A stretch of 64,000 bases of DNA from Bradyrhizobium canariense (lineage in GTDB: Bacteria > Pseudomonadota > Alphaproteobacteria > Rhizobiales > Xanthobacteraceae), in the NCBI RefSeq assembly GCF_018130465.1, contig NZ_JAFCKJ010000005.1, positions 248,001-312,000 of the forward strand, read 5' to 3'. The position numbers and the translations under genes are program-made. Shown here piece by piece: positions 35,228 through 44,271 of this stretch (positions within the stretch are counted from its first letter, which is position 1; each line of letters opens with the position of its first letter). Below the pieces are notes generated by a model. That model did no database searches. It saw only the letters and a program-made list of their open reading frames with translations, and was not told the origin of the DNA.

Positions 35228-36755
35228 CGATCTGCTCCGTTCCGGTGGCGAGTGCCATGATCTCCTCCTGACTGAGCGGCGACGTCGCGCCCCGCCGCAT
35301 CTGGCCGGCTATATGTCCTGCGCGCATCACGACGACGCGGTCGCAGATGCCGATGATCTCGGGCAGGTCGGACGAGATGACGAGAACCGCGGTGCCCGCC
35401 TTCGCGAGATTGTCGATGATCGAATAAATCTCGGACTTGGCGCCGACGTCGACGCCGCGCGTCGGCTCGTCCAGGATCAGGATTTTCGGGCCGATCGCGA
35501 GCAGCCGCGACAGCAGCACTTTCTGCTGGTTGCCGCCGGAGAGCCCACCGGCGGGAACGCCGACATTGGCGGCGCGGATGCCGAGCCCCACGAACGCGCG
35601 CTTGGCGCGGTCGCGGGCCTTGTCGCGATCGAGGATGCCGCCGAATTTCGCATCCCGGCCGAGCACCGCGAGATTGATGTTGTCGAGGCAGGACATGTCG
35701 AGGAACAGGCCGAGCGCCTTCCTGTCCTCGGTGAGGTAGGCAATGCCCGCGTCCAGCGCCTCGCCGGGGGTGCGGATGGCGACCGGGCGTCCCTCGATCT
35801 CGACATGGCCGGAGATCATGGGCGCGGCACCGATGATGAGATGCGCAAGTTCGGTGCGGCCGGCGCCGACCAGGCCGGCAAGGCCGACGACCTCGCCCGC
35901 ATGCACCGTCAGCGAACATCCCTTGACGCGCCTGTTGTCGGCGATGTCGACGGCCGCGAGCACGGGCGCGCCCGACCGCGCCTCGGGATCGTTTTTGGGA
36001 TCATGCTCCTTCTTGTAGAACGACGAGACGTCGCGTCCCACCATCATCCGGACGATGGTGTCGGCGCGGATCTCGTCCTTGTCGAGCGAACCGACCAGCG
36101 TGCCGTCGCGCAGCACCGTGACGCGATCGCCGAGCGCATAGACCTCGTCCATGCGATGCGAGATGTAGATGATGGCAAGCCCTTCGGCACGCAGCTGTCG
36201 GATCAGCGCGAACAGCCTTTCGCTCTCGCCGGCCGACAGCGCCGTGGTCGGCTCGTCCATGATCAGGATCCTGGAGCGGGCGTGCAGCGCGCGCGCGATC
36301 TCGACCAGTTGGCGCTGGCCCATCGAGAGATTGGCGACCTGCGTCTGCGGCGTGAAATCCGCGCCGAGCCGCGCCAGGATCGGACCGACGGCGGCCTGCA
36401 TCACCTCCCGCGCCAGCAAGCCGCCGCGGGAAACCTCGCGGCCGAGATAGATGTTCTCCGCAACGCTCAGATTGGGGGCGAGCGAGAGTTCCTGATAGAT
36501 GATCGCGATGCCGGCCGCGCGGCCGCCGAGCGGACCGCTGATCTGCACCGGCTGGCCGTCGATACGGATTTCGCTGCCCGGGTCCGGCCGGTAGGCGCCC
36601 GACAAGATCTTCATCAGGGTGGATTTGCCGGCGCCGTTCTCGCCCATCAAGGCATGGATCTCGCCCGCGTAGACGGTGAGGTCGACGTCGCGCAGCGCCT
36701 TGATGCTGAAGAAAGATTTGGAGACCCGGCGCATCTCGAGGATGGGCTCGCTCAT
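35220..36755 (-). CDS. Sugar ABC transporter ATP-binding protein (RbsA type)
   Basis: A 511-residue protein with two ABC domains. The first has a normal Walker A (GENGAGKST), signature [11 protein letters not shown] and Walker B ILIMDEP; the second has the degenerate GLVGAGRTE and signature LSGGNQQKV, as in RbsA/XylG/AraG proteins. The start at 36755 is chosen for the GGGGAGG upstream and for homology beginning at that Met. It is first in the transporter operon and drives sugar import. Confidence 0.9.
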   Translation of the reverse strand: MSEPILEMRRVSKSFFSIKALRDVDLTVYAGEIHALMGENGAGKSTLMKILSGAYRPDPGSEIRIDGQPVQISGPLGGRAAGIAIIYQELSLAPNLSVAENIYLGREVSRGGLLAREVMQAAVGPILARLGADFTPQTQVANLSMGQRQLVEIARALHARSRILIMDEPTTALSAGESERLFALIRQLRAEGLAIIYISHRMDEVYALGDRVTVLRDGTLVGSLDKDEIRADTIVRMMVGRDVSSFYKKEHDPKNDPEARSGAPVLAAVDIADNRRVKGCSLTVHAGEVVGLAGLVGAGRTELAHLIIGAAPMISGHVEIEGRPVAIRTPGEALDAGIAYLTEDRKALGLFLDMSCLDNINLAVLGRDAKFGGILDRDKARDRAKRAFVGLGIRAANVGVPAGGLSGGNQQKVLLSRLLAIGPKILILDEPTRGVDVGAKSEIYSIIDNLAKAGTAVLVISSDLPEIIGICDRVVVMRAGHIAGQMRRGATSPLSQEEIMALATGTEQIDA

Positions 36756-36990
36756 CACACCTCCCCGACGCGCCGACGGCGGCATCGCAATCTCACCCGC
36801 GTCTCGTTGGTCCCTGGCGCGAATGCGCGCATTAAACAAAAGGCTGCGGCGCAGGGCAATAGCTCCCGCGCACTCGCGAACGGTCCGGCGCCGCTTTTAT
36901 CTTTTCCGGACGGAACCGATCTCGGACGTGATGCCTTTTCTTTGCCACATCATCGCGCACCATTCCTGTGCGCGATGCGATGCTTCGCGA

Positions 36991-38436
36991 TCAGCGCCGC
37001 GGCCGATACAGGCGGCGCCATTCCGGAAGCCGCTCGGCATAGGCCTCCGCAAGCGCGCGGTCGGGCTCGAACATCTCGACGCGCTGTGGCGCGGTGCAGA
37101 CGGCCTCGATCGCCTCACCGGTGACGGCGAGGCGGCCGAGCCGCGCCGCACCAAACGCGGCGCCCGTCTCGCCGTCGGCAAAGCGATGCACGGGGACGTT
37201 CAGGACATTGGCCAGCACCGCAAGCCAGAACCGCGACCGCGAGCCACCGCCGATGACATCCGCCTCTACGATCACCAGTCCGGTCTCGGCAAGCACGTCC
37301 CGGCAATCGGCGAGCGCGAAGGCGACGCCTTCGAGCACGCTTTGCGCGATGGCGTCACGATCGGTGGCGTGACTGAGCCCGTCGAGCATGCCGCGCACAT
37401 CCGGGTCATCGTGCGGGGTACGTTCGCCGGAGAGGTACGGCAGGAAGCTGACCGGCGACGGCGCCCTCGGGCGCAACCCGAGCGGCGCCAGCAGGTCGAC
37501 CTCGGTGGTTCCCAACAGCCGCGCGATCCAGGCCAGGCACGATGCCGCCGAGAGGATCGCGCCGGCTTGAATCCATCTGTCGGGAACGGCGTGACAGAAG
37601 GTGTGCACGACCCGCTCCGGGTTGGCCGCGATCGTCTCGGTCGGCACCAGCAACGCGCCGGAGGTTCCGAGCGAAATGAAGGCTGCGCCGGGATTGATGG
37701 CGCCGATGCCGACGGCTCCTGCGGGGTTATCGCCGGCCCCGCCGGCGATCATCGGCCGCCGGGTCATGCCCCAGCGCTGCGCCATTTCGCTGCGCAGCCG
37801 TGCCGACGGCGCGCAGCCTTCGACCAGGCGCGGCATCTGCCGGCGCGACAGGGCGGTCGCGGCAAGCCCCTCATCCGACCAATCGCGGCTGATAACATCG
37901 AGCCACAGCGAACCCGAGGCGTCCGAGACATCCTCGATCGCCTCGCCCGTCAGCACCAGGCGCAGATAGGCCTTGGGTTGCAGCACGAGGTTTGTCGCCG
38001 CGAAGATCTCCGGTTCGTGCCTGGCGACCCACAGCAGTTTTGGCGCCGTGAATCCCGGCATCGCCTTGTTGCCTGTCGTCGCCCGCAAGGCGGGCCAGCG
38101 CCGCTCCAGCTCGGCGCATTCCGCGAAGGACCGTCCGTCGTTCCAGAGAATGCAGGGCCGCAACGGCGTGTGGCTGGCGTCGAGTAGCGTCGCGCCGTGC
38201 ATCTGGCCGGACAGGCCGATGCCCTCGACCTCGGCCAGCTCGCGCGCATGATCTGCCTTCAGCGCGTCCAGCGTCGCGAAGGTGGCCTCGATCCACTGCG
38301 CCGGATCCTGCTCGCACTGGCCGGGACGCGGCGAGGAGAACGTCAGCGACCGGCTGCGGCTCGCCACCACGCGCTGCGCATCGTCGACCAGAACGATTTT
38401 GACGGCCGAGGTGCCGAGGTCGATGCCGAGATACAT
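36991..38436 (-). CDS. xylB: Xylulokinase
   Basis: A 481-residue FGGY carbohydrate kinase, the normal XylB length. Segments YLGIDLGTSAVK, GIGLSGQMHGATLL, ILWNDGRS, GGAGDNPAGA, FISLGTSGALL and VIGGGSRSRFWL are diagnostic for xylulokinase. It phosphorylates D-xylulose for the pentose phosphate pathway. It lies 235 bases upstream of the RbsA-type gene on the same strand and may be co-regulated with it. The start at 38436 opens directly on the phosphate-binding region; a much longer in-frame extension runs antisense to the MFS gene and is rejected. Confidence 0.92.
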   Translation of the reverse strand: MYLGIDLGTSAVKIVLVDDAQRVVASRSRSLTFSSPRPGQCEQDPAQWIEATFATLDALKADHARELAEVEGIGLSGQMHGATLLDASHTPLRPCILWNDGRSFAECAELERRWPALRATTGNKAMPGFTAPKLLWVARHEPEIFAATNLVLQPKAYLRLVLTGEAIEDVSDASGSLWLDVISRDWSDEGLAATALSRRQMPRLVEGCAPSARLRSEMAQRWGMTRRPMIAGGAGDNPAGAVGIGAINPGAAFISLGTSGALLVPTETIAANPERVVHTFCHAVPDRWIQAGAILSAASCLAWIARLLGTTEVDLLAPLGLRPRAPSPVSFLPYLSGERTPHDDPDVRGMLDGLSHATDRDAIAQSVLEGVAFALADCRDVLAETGLVIVEADVIGGGSRSRFWLAVLANVLNVPVHRFADGETGAAFGAARLGRLAVTGEAIEAVCTAPQRVEMFEPDRALAEAYAERLPEWRRLYRPRR

Positions 38437-38450
38437 GATGTCACTTGCCT

Positions 38451-38514
38451 TGCGGGTCCAGGATCTTGCGGGTCCAGGATCTTGCGCGTCCATTGCCTTG
38501 TGCATCCATGACAT
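38451..38514. repeat. Tandem array of four 16-bp units upstream of xylB
   Basis: Units begin at 38451, 38467, 38483 and 38499. The first two are identical (TGCGGGTCCAGGATCT); the third and fourth (TGCGCGTCCATTGCCT, TGTGCATCCATGACAT) are diverged. A partial fifth, TGCGGGCATGGCG, follows. The array lies 15 bases from the xylB start in the 159-base gap to the MFS gene, exactly where a promoter or leader should be. Confidence 0.75.
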
Positions 38515-38595
38515 TGCGGGCATGGCGTTCCCGATGTTGGCATGCACCCGCCAATCATGTAACCCCACCCGAAACCTTGCCGGGACGCAACGCCC

Positions 38596-39840
38596 ATGAC
38601 CATCGACGCCACCAACGACGCGGGAGCCACCCGCGCGCTGATCCTTGCGTTGCTCGCGCTCGCCTGCGGGCACATGCTCTCGACCTTGCTGCGCACCATT
38701 CCAGCGGTCAGCCTCGACCTGATGGCGGCGGATTTCGGCATCGAACCGCAGGCGCTGGCGAGCCTCACCTCGGTCTACCCGTTCGCGTTTGCGGCCGCGC
38801 AGATCCCGGTCGGTGCGGCGATGGACCGCTTTGGCGTGCGGCCGGTGTCGCTGAGCCTGCTCGCGGGAACCGTGGTCGGCGCCATCGCGTCGGGGTTCGC
38901 GACGGGACCCGAAAGCTTCGCGGTCGGGCAGGTGCTGCTGGGCGTTGCCACCTCCGGCATGCTGATGTGCCCGATGACATTGGCGGCCAAGCAATTGTCG
39001 GCCGCGCGCTTCGGGCTGTGGTCGGGCGCGATCCTCTCGATCGGCAATATCGGCATGCTGTTGTCGTCGAGCCCGCTCGCCTTCGTGGTCGACACTTACG
39101 GCTGGCGCGCCGGGTTCTGGATCTCGGCACTCGGCGGCGTCGCCGTGGCGCTCGCGGTGTTCCTTCTGGTGCCGAGCCAACCGGCCGAGCACAAGGACGA
39201 ATCCTCGCCGCTGTCGCAGATGATCGAGGTCCTCAGGCTGGGACTCTCGCGGCCCTTGCGCGGCCTGATCGCGCTGGCGCTGGTGTCGCTTGCGACCTCG
39301 CTGGTGCTGCGCGGCCTCTGGGGCGGGCCGTGGCTGATGCAGGTCAAGGGATTGTCGCGGATCGAGGCCGGCAACCAGCTCGGTGCATTCACGCTGGCGA
39401 TGATTGCCGGTCCGCTTCTCATCGGCATGATCGACCGCAGGATCGGCCGCCGCCGCGGCCTGGTGGCGGGAACGCACTTGGTCGGCGCATTGCTGCTGGC
39501 GCTGATGGCGTTAGGGGCGCCGCACTACGCAGTCTCCGTGCTGTTCGGCGTCCCCGTGATGCCGCCGCAATACGACCTCGTGCTGTTCGTGCTCATTGGG
39601 CTCGCCACCTCGGCACAGCCGCTGCTGTTCGGCATGTCGCGTCAATTGGTCGACGCACAAGTGGCGGGCAAGGCGCTCGCGGCGATCAACCTCGCCTTCT
39701 TCCTCGGCGCGGCGCTGATGCAGTCGGTCACCGGCGCGGTAGCGGCCTTCGCGGGGCTGCCGTCGGTGCTGCTTTTCATGGCTGCCATGCTTCTGTTCGG
39801 TACGCTGATCTTTTTGACTTACACATCGTCGCGTTCGTAG
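38596..39840 (+). CDS. MFS transporter
   Basis: A 414-residue major facilitator with 12 predicted helices. The motif MDRFGVRPVSLSLL after helix 2 and the related IDRRIGRRRGLV between helices 8 and 9 mark the two halves. Charge distribution fits the positive-inside rule. The substrate is not readable; it is divergent from xylB, so sugar or sugar-acid export or import is possible. Its stop codon lies inside a palindromic repeat. Confidence 0.8.
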   Translation: MTIDATNDAGATRALILALLALACGHMLSTLLRTIPAVSLDLMAADFGIEPQALASLTSVYPFAFAAAQIPVGAAMDRFGVRPVSLSLLAGTVVGAIASGFATGPESFAVGQVLLGVATSGMLMCPMTLAAKQLSAARFGLWSGAILSIGNIGMLLSSSPLAFVVDTYGWRAGFWISALGGVAVALAVFLLVPSQPAEHKDESSPLSQMIEVLRLGLSRPLRGLIALALVSLATSLVLRGLWGGPWLMQVKGLSRIEAGNQLGAFTLAMIAGPLLIGMIDRRIGRRRGLVAGTHLVGALLLALMALGAPHYAVSVLFGVPVMPPQYDLVLFVLIGLATSAQPLLFGMSRQLVDAQVAGKALAAINLAFFLGAALMQSVTGAVAAFAGLPSVLLFMAAMLLFGTLIFLTYTSSRS

Positions 39841-39917
39841 GATGGGTAGAACGAAAGCGAAACCCATCACTCTTGCACGAAGATGATGGGTTTCGCGAAG
39901 AGCTCTACCCATCCTAC
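39837..39917. repeat. Palindromic repeat, copy 1 of GTAGGATGGGTAGA family
   Basis: The element starts GTAGGATGGGTAGA and ends with the complement CTCTACCCATCCTAC; inner arms GCGAAACCCATCA and TGATGGGTTTCGC also pair. An almost identical copy lies at 41149-41233, so the two bracket the M20 peptidase gene. Such MITE-like hairpins are dispersed in Bradyrhizobium genomes. Confidence 0.82.
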
Positions 39918-39941
39918 GAGTGCGTTCCAAAGGAATGAACC

Positions 39942-41135
39942 ATGCCTGTCGACACCAAAGCCGCCACCGACCGCCTCATGCGCTTCCTCGCCATCGAGGG
40001 CGTCACCGGACAGGAGGCGGCGATCGGGCGTGAGCTCACGGCCGCGCTGAAGGAAAGCGGCGTGCCGGCAAAGGCGATCCGGCTCGACGACGCCAATACG
40101 CGCATTCCCGTGCCGACCGAGACCGGCAACCTCATCGTCGACCTGCCCGGCCGCGGCGCGCTGCACAACCAGCCGCGCATCATGTTCATGACCCACATGG
40201 ACACCGTGCCGCTGTGCGCCGGCGCCAAGCCGAAACTCGCGAAGCGCAAGATCGTCAATGATGCCAAGACCGCGCTCGGCGGCGACAACCGCTGCGGCTG
40301 CGGCGTGCTGGTGACGCTGGCCGCCGAGCTCGAAAAGCAGAAGCTCGATCATCCGCCGATCACGCTCTTGTTCTGCGTGCGCGAGGAGAGCGGGCTTTAC
40401 GGCGCGCGCCACGTCAAGCTGGACGAGCTCGGCTCGCCGGTGATGGCGTTCAACTATGACGGCGGCGCGGCCTCCAACGTCGTCATCGGCGCCGTCGGCG
40501 CCGATCGCTGGACCGTCGAGATTCTCGGCCGCGCCTCGCATGCCGGCGTCGCGCCGGAGCGCGGCATCTCCTCCACCATGATCATGGCGCTCGCGCTTGC
40601 CGACGTGAAGGCCGGCGGCTGGTTCGGCAAGGTGGTGAAGGGCAAGAGCCAAGGCACCAGCAATGTCGGCCCCGTCACCGGCGGCGAGGGGCGGCCCGCG
40701 GGCGACGCCACCAATGTCGTCACCGACTACGTCCATGTGCGCGGCGAAAGCCGCAGCCACGACGGAAAATTCTTCAAGGAGATCACCAAGGCCTACAAAG
40801 CCGCGTTCGAGAAGGCGGCCAAGAAGGTCACGAACGCGCAAGGCAAGTCCGGCAAGGTCAAGTTCAAGGCCGAAACCGATTATTTTCCGTTCCGCATGAA
40901 GGACAACCTGCCCGTCGTCAAACGCGCGGTGGAGGCCGTGTCCGCCGTCGGCGGCACCCCGAACGTGCGCACCGCCAATGGCGGCCTCGATGCCAACTGG
41001 ATGGTCCGCCACGGCGTTCCGACCGTGACCTTCGGCGCCGGCCAGAACGAGGCGCACACGATCGACGAATGGATCAATCTCGACGAATACGACCGCGCCT
41101 GCGCGCTGGCGCTGCAGCTCGCGACGATGCGGTGA
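39942..41135 (+). CDS. M20 family metallopeptidase, tripeptidase T-like
   Basis: A 397-residue zinc peptidase. Metal ligands are visible: His85 and Asp87 in MTHMDTVPL, Asp115 in GGDNRCGCG, Glu148-Glu149 in VREESGLYG and a C-terminal His in GAGQNEAHTIDEWI. The GxGARH segment and overall length match PepT/PepT-2 type proteins. It cleaves small peptides or N-acyl amino acids in the cytoplasm. It is flanked closely on both sides by copies of the same hairpin repeat. Confidence 0.85.
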   Translation: MPVDTKAATDRLMRFLAIEGVTGQEAAIGRELTAALKESGVPAKAIRLDDANTRIPVPTETGNLIVDLPGRGALHNQPRIMFMTHMDTVPLCAGAKPKLAKRKIVNDAKTALGGDNRCGCGVLVTLAAELEKQKLDHPPITLLFCVREESGLYGARHVKLDELGSPVMAFNYDGGAASNVVIGAVGADRWTVEILGRASHAGVAPERGISSTMIMALALADVKAGGWFGKVVKGKSQGTSNVGPVTGGEGRPAGDATNVVTDYVHVRGESRSHDGKFFKEITKAYKAAFEKAAKKVTNAQGKSGKVKFKAETDYFPFRMKDNLPVVKRAVEAVSAVGGTPNVRTANGGLDANWMVRHGVPTVTFGAGQNEAHTIDEWINLDEYDRACALALQLATMR

Positions 41136-41148
41136 TCATGGAAGCGGC

Positions 41149-41233
41149 TTGTAGGATGGGTAGAGCGTTAGCGAAACCCATCGCTACTTGCGAAGAGAAG
41201 ATGATGGGTTTCGCTTCGCTCTACCCATCCTAC
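41149..41233. repeat. Palindromic repeat, copy 2 of GTAGGATGGGTAGA family
   Basis: Same outer and inner arms as the copy at 39837-39917 (GTAGGATGGGTAGAGCG, GCGAAACCCATCG, CTCTACCCATCCTAC). It lies between the peptidase and the enolase-superfamily gene and may act as a transcription attenuator. Confidence 0.82.
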
Positions 41234-41260
41234 GAACAAAAATAAAAACAGGGAGGCGAC

Positions 41261-42349
41261 ATGGCACGCATCGCAACTATCGAGACCGGTTTCTACCGGA
41301 TCCCCCTGCCCGTCATGCTCTCCGACTCGACCCATGGCGACATCGCAGCGTTCGAGCTGATCACCTGCCGTATCCGCGATGCCGATGGCGCCGAAGGCGT
41401 CGGCTACACCTACACGGTCGGGCGCAATGGCGGCGCCGTCGCCGACATCCTCAAACGCGAGATCCCCGCGCTGATCGAGGGGCGCGAGGCCGATGATACC
41501 GAAGCGATCTGGCATCAGGTCTGGTGGGGCCTGCATTATGGCGGGCGCGGCGGGCCGGCGGTGCTGGCGCTCTCCGCGCTCGACATCGCGCTGTGGGATT
41601 TGAAGGCGCGGCGCGCGAAGCTGCCGCTGTTCCGGCTGCTCGGCGGCTTCGACGCGCGCGTACCCTGCTATGCCGGCGGCATCGACCTCGATCTCTCGGT
41701 CGAGGCGCTGCTGCAGCAGACCGACGGCAACCTCGCCAAGGGTTTTCGCGCCATCAAGATGAAGGCCGGCCGGCCCGATCTCAAATCGGATGTGGCGCGG
41801 GTCGCGGCGATGCGAGACCATCTCGGCGGCGGCTTTCCGTTGATGGTGGATGCCAACATGAAGTGGACGGTCGAGGAAGCGATCCGCGCCGCCCGGGCGT
41901 TCCAAGCCTACGACCTCACCTGGCTCGAGGAGCCGATCATCCCCGACGACGTCGCGGGCCATGCCCGCATCATGCAGGCCGGCGGCGTGCCGATCGCCGC
42001 CGGCGAAAACCTGCGCTCGCTGTGGGAGTTCAAGAACTACATCGTCGCGGGCGCGGTGTCCTATCCCGAGCCTGACGTCACCAATTGCGGCGGCGTCTCC
42101 GCCTTCATGAAGATCGCGCGGCTGGCGGAAGCATTCAACCTGCCCGTCACCAGCCACGGCGCGCACGACATCACCGTGCACCTGCTCGCGGCCTGCCCGA
42201 ACCGCTCGTATCTGGAGGCGCACGGCTTTGGGCTCGACAAATATATCGAGCATCCGCTGGTGCTTCAGGACGGGCTCGCGCTCGCGCCGGACCGTATGGG
42301 CCACGGCATCAGCTTCGACTGGAACGGGCTGGCGAAGCTTGCGGCGTAG
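41261..42349 (+). CDS. Mandelate racemase/muconate lactonizing enzyme family protein
   Basis: A 362-residue enolase-superfamily enzyme. The barrel carries Lys166-x-Lys168 (AIKMKAG), metal ligands Asp197, Glu223 and Glu249 (VDANMKW, LEEPIIP, AGENL) and a His299/Asp272 dyad (TSHGAHD, PDVTNCGG). Lys-x-Lys plus the His/Asp dyad places it in the mandelate racemase subgroup, whose members are often acid-sugar dehydratases. The exact substrate is unknown. GGGAGG lies upstream of the start. Confidence 0.85.
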   Translation: MARIATIETGFYRIPLPVMLSDSTHGDIAAFELITCRIRDADGAEGVGYTYTVGRNGGAVADILKREIPALIEGREADDTEAIWHQVWWGLHYGGRGGPAVLALSALDIALWDLKARRAKLPLFRLLGGFDARVPCYAGGIDLDLSVEALLQQTDGNLAKGFRAIKMKAGRPDLKSDVARVAAMRDHLGGGFPLMVDANMKWTVEEAIRAARAFQAYDLTWLEEPIIPDDVAGHARIMQAGGVPIAAGENLRSLWEFKNYIVAGAVSYPEPDVTNCGGVSAFMKIARLAEAFNLPVTSHGAHDITVHLLAACPNRSYLEAHGFGLDKYIEHPLVLQDGLALAPDRMGHGISFDWNGLAKLAA

Positions 42350-42423
42350 CATGAGGTCGTCGTGCCCGGGCTTGTCCCGGCCATGACGATGTAGTTGCAC
42401 GTGGGGCATTCGCTCGTGGCTGG

Positions 42424-43632
42424 ATGCAGCGGCCCGATAATCCGCTATGGTGGCAGCAGCCGTCATCATCCGAAAGACCGACCTTGACCCCCGAACTGCA
42501 CCAGAAACTGACCGCGTTGCGCCAGCATTTGCATGCGCATCCCGAACTGTCCCTCCAGGAGAAGTCCACTGCCGCTTTCGTGCAGGACAAGCTCACCGAG
42601 CTCGGCATTCCCTTCGTGTCAGGCGTTGGCGGCCACGGCATCGTCGCGACGTTGACGCGCGGGCATGCACAGAGCCGCGTCGGCCTGCGCGCCGACATGG
42701 ATGCGCTGCCGATCACCGAAGACACGGGCCTGCCCTATGCTTCGAAAAATCCCGGTGTGATGCATGCCTGCGGGCATGACGGGCATACCGCTTCGCTGCT
42801 CGGCGCCGCCGCGCTGCTCGCCGCCGACACAAGCTGGAGCGGCACCGTCGACTTCATCTTCCAGCCGGCCGAGGAAGGTTATGGCGGCTCGCGCGCGATG
42901 GTCGCGGCCGGGCTGTTCGAGCGCTTTCCGATGCAACGGGTGTTCGGCTTTCACAACTGGCCGGGACTTAGCACCGGCACCATCGCGGTTCATGACGGCG
43001 TCGTCATGGCATCCGGCGGGCGCATCACCATCACTATCGATGGTCATGCCGGACACGCCGGCATGCCGCATCTGACGCGCGATCCGGTGATGGCGGCCGG
43101 CCATTTGATCGTGGCGCTGCAATCGATCGTCTCGCGCAGCGTCGATCCGCTCGACACCGCCGTGCTCTCGCTGTGCACGCTCGAAGGCGGCACGGCGCGC
43201 AACCAGATCGCGGGGCGGGTCGTGATCGGCGGCACGCTACGCTATCATCGCGAGGCGGTGAAAGACACCATCCTCGAGGCGATCGAACGTACCTGCGCCG
43301 GAATCGCGACGAGCTTTGGCGTCAAGGTGACGCCCGAGATCGTCATCGGCGTTGGCGTCGTCATCAACACACCGGTCGAAGCGGGTCTCGCGCGCCTCGC
43401 CGCGGACAAGGTGCAGGCCGAGCTGCGGCGCGACCTCGCGCCCAGCATGGCAGGTGAGGATTTCGCCCACTATCTCTCGCGGCGCCCCGGCGCCTTCGTC
43501 TGGATCGGCAATGGCGAATTGCGTGATGGCGCCGAGCTGCACGGCCCGCGCTATGATTTCAACGACGCGATCCTGCCGGTGGCGTCAGGCTGGATGGCGG
43601 AAGTCGCCAAGGCGGCGCTGGCGTCGAACTAG
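42424..43632 (+). CDS. M20 amidohydrolase (hippurate hydrolase-like)
   Basis: A 402-residue protein from this ATG; homology begins at LTPELHQKLTALRQHLHAHPELS, so an in-frame TTG at 42484 may be the real start (382 residues). Motifs for metal binding are HACGHDGHTA (Cys and His), FQPAEEGYGG with the catalytic Glu and the C-terminal GEDFAHY. The family hydrolyses N-acyl amino acids or indole/benzoyl conjugates. A short repeat fragment (GTGCCCGGGCTTGTCCCGGC, near 42363) precedes it. Confidence 0.85.
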   Translation: MQRPDNPLWWQQPSSSERPTLTPELHQKLTALRQHLHAHPELSLQEKSTAAFVQDKLTELGIPFVSGVGGHGIVATLTRGHAQSRVGLRADMDALPITEDTGLPYASKNPGVMHACGHDGHTASLLGAAALLAADTSWSGTVDFIFQPAEEGYGGSRAMVAAGLFERFPMQRVFGFHNWPGLSTGTIAVHDGVVMASGGRITITIDGHAGHAGMPHLTRDPVMAAGHLIVALQSIVSRSVDPLDTAVLSLCTLEGGTARNQIAGRVVIGGTLRYHREAVKDTILEAIERTCAGIATSFGVKVTPEIVIGVGVVINTPVEAGLARLAADKVQAELRRDLAPSMAGEDFAHYLSRRPGAFVWIGNGELRDGAELHGPRYDFNDAILPVASGWMAEVAKAALASN

Positions 43633-44271
43633 GGCATGGACCCGTGAGCGGCGAGCCAAGTCCGAATCGCTGCGGCGGGCGAATTCACCCGGGCGCGGGC
43701 GCTGCTGCTGAAGGCCTGACGAAAGGCGCGAACCCGCTCACGAGATTTCGCGCGGCAGCTTCCAATCGGGCCGCGGCTCGTTGACCTCCTCGACCTGCGC
43801 GACGTGATATCCGGGAGAAGCCTGCCGCCCTCCTCGTCCGCGACCGGTACGTCGGTCACCAACCCTTCGATCTATGCGGCTTCCCATACCTCCTTCCCGG
43901 AGGGAAAGGGATCGCCGATCTGCTTGTTGCCTTCGTCTATGTGCGACGTCTTTGTCTATTTCGACAACGACCAGAAGAGCGCGGCGCCGGCCGATGCGCG
44001 AGCGTTGAAGCAATTGCTGTAACGCGCGGACGCCGGTTCACGAACGCCCGCCTCCCCCATTTCGTCTCGCCTTGATCCGGTCCTTGGCGGAGGAGCGCCG
44101 ACGCCGCTGATCGCCCGTGTCCCGCTGATGGTTCGCGCCGCCTGTGCTTGACGCACGGCGCCCGGGGAGGTTTAATGGATCTTAAGAACAATTGTTCGCA
44201 TTCCGAACAAATGCAACCGGACCAAGCGGGGTCACAACACCGCGTCCGCGTCACCAGAGGAAACGTCAACG
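43633..44271. other. Gap with decayed gene fragments
   Basis: A 639-base stretch without an intact gene. It holds a DUF72-like tail on the plus strand (43939-44022) and, on the minus strand at about 43738-43821, a peptide end GYHVAQVEEVNEPRPDWKL that looks protein-like but that I cannot assign. The last part should contain the promoter of the symporter operon. Both fragments suggest loss of former genes here. Confidence 0.5.
43939..44022 (+). pseudogene. C-terminal fragment of a DUF72 protein
   Basis: Twenty-seven residues, starting MCDVFVYFDNDQKSA and ending LKQLL before a TAA. The DVFVYFDND segment and the following APADARAL closely resemble the C-terminus of DUF72 (YecE-like) proteins of about 250 residues. 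Upstream codons in this frame do not resemble the family, so only a fragment remains. Confidence 0.5.

Noticed and set aside
38437-39477. Long N-terminal extension of xylulokinase
   Set aside because: It runs through the tandem repeat and antisense to the MFS gene; XylB homology and normal length begin at 38436.
42352-42395. Short repeat-like segment before the M20 amidohydrolase
   Set aside because: Only one half of a known-looking element is present and no pairing arm is found, so it is mentioned with the gene but not listed as a repeat.
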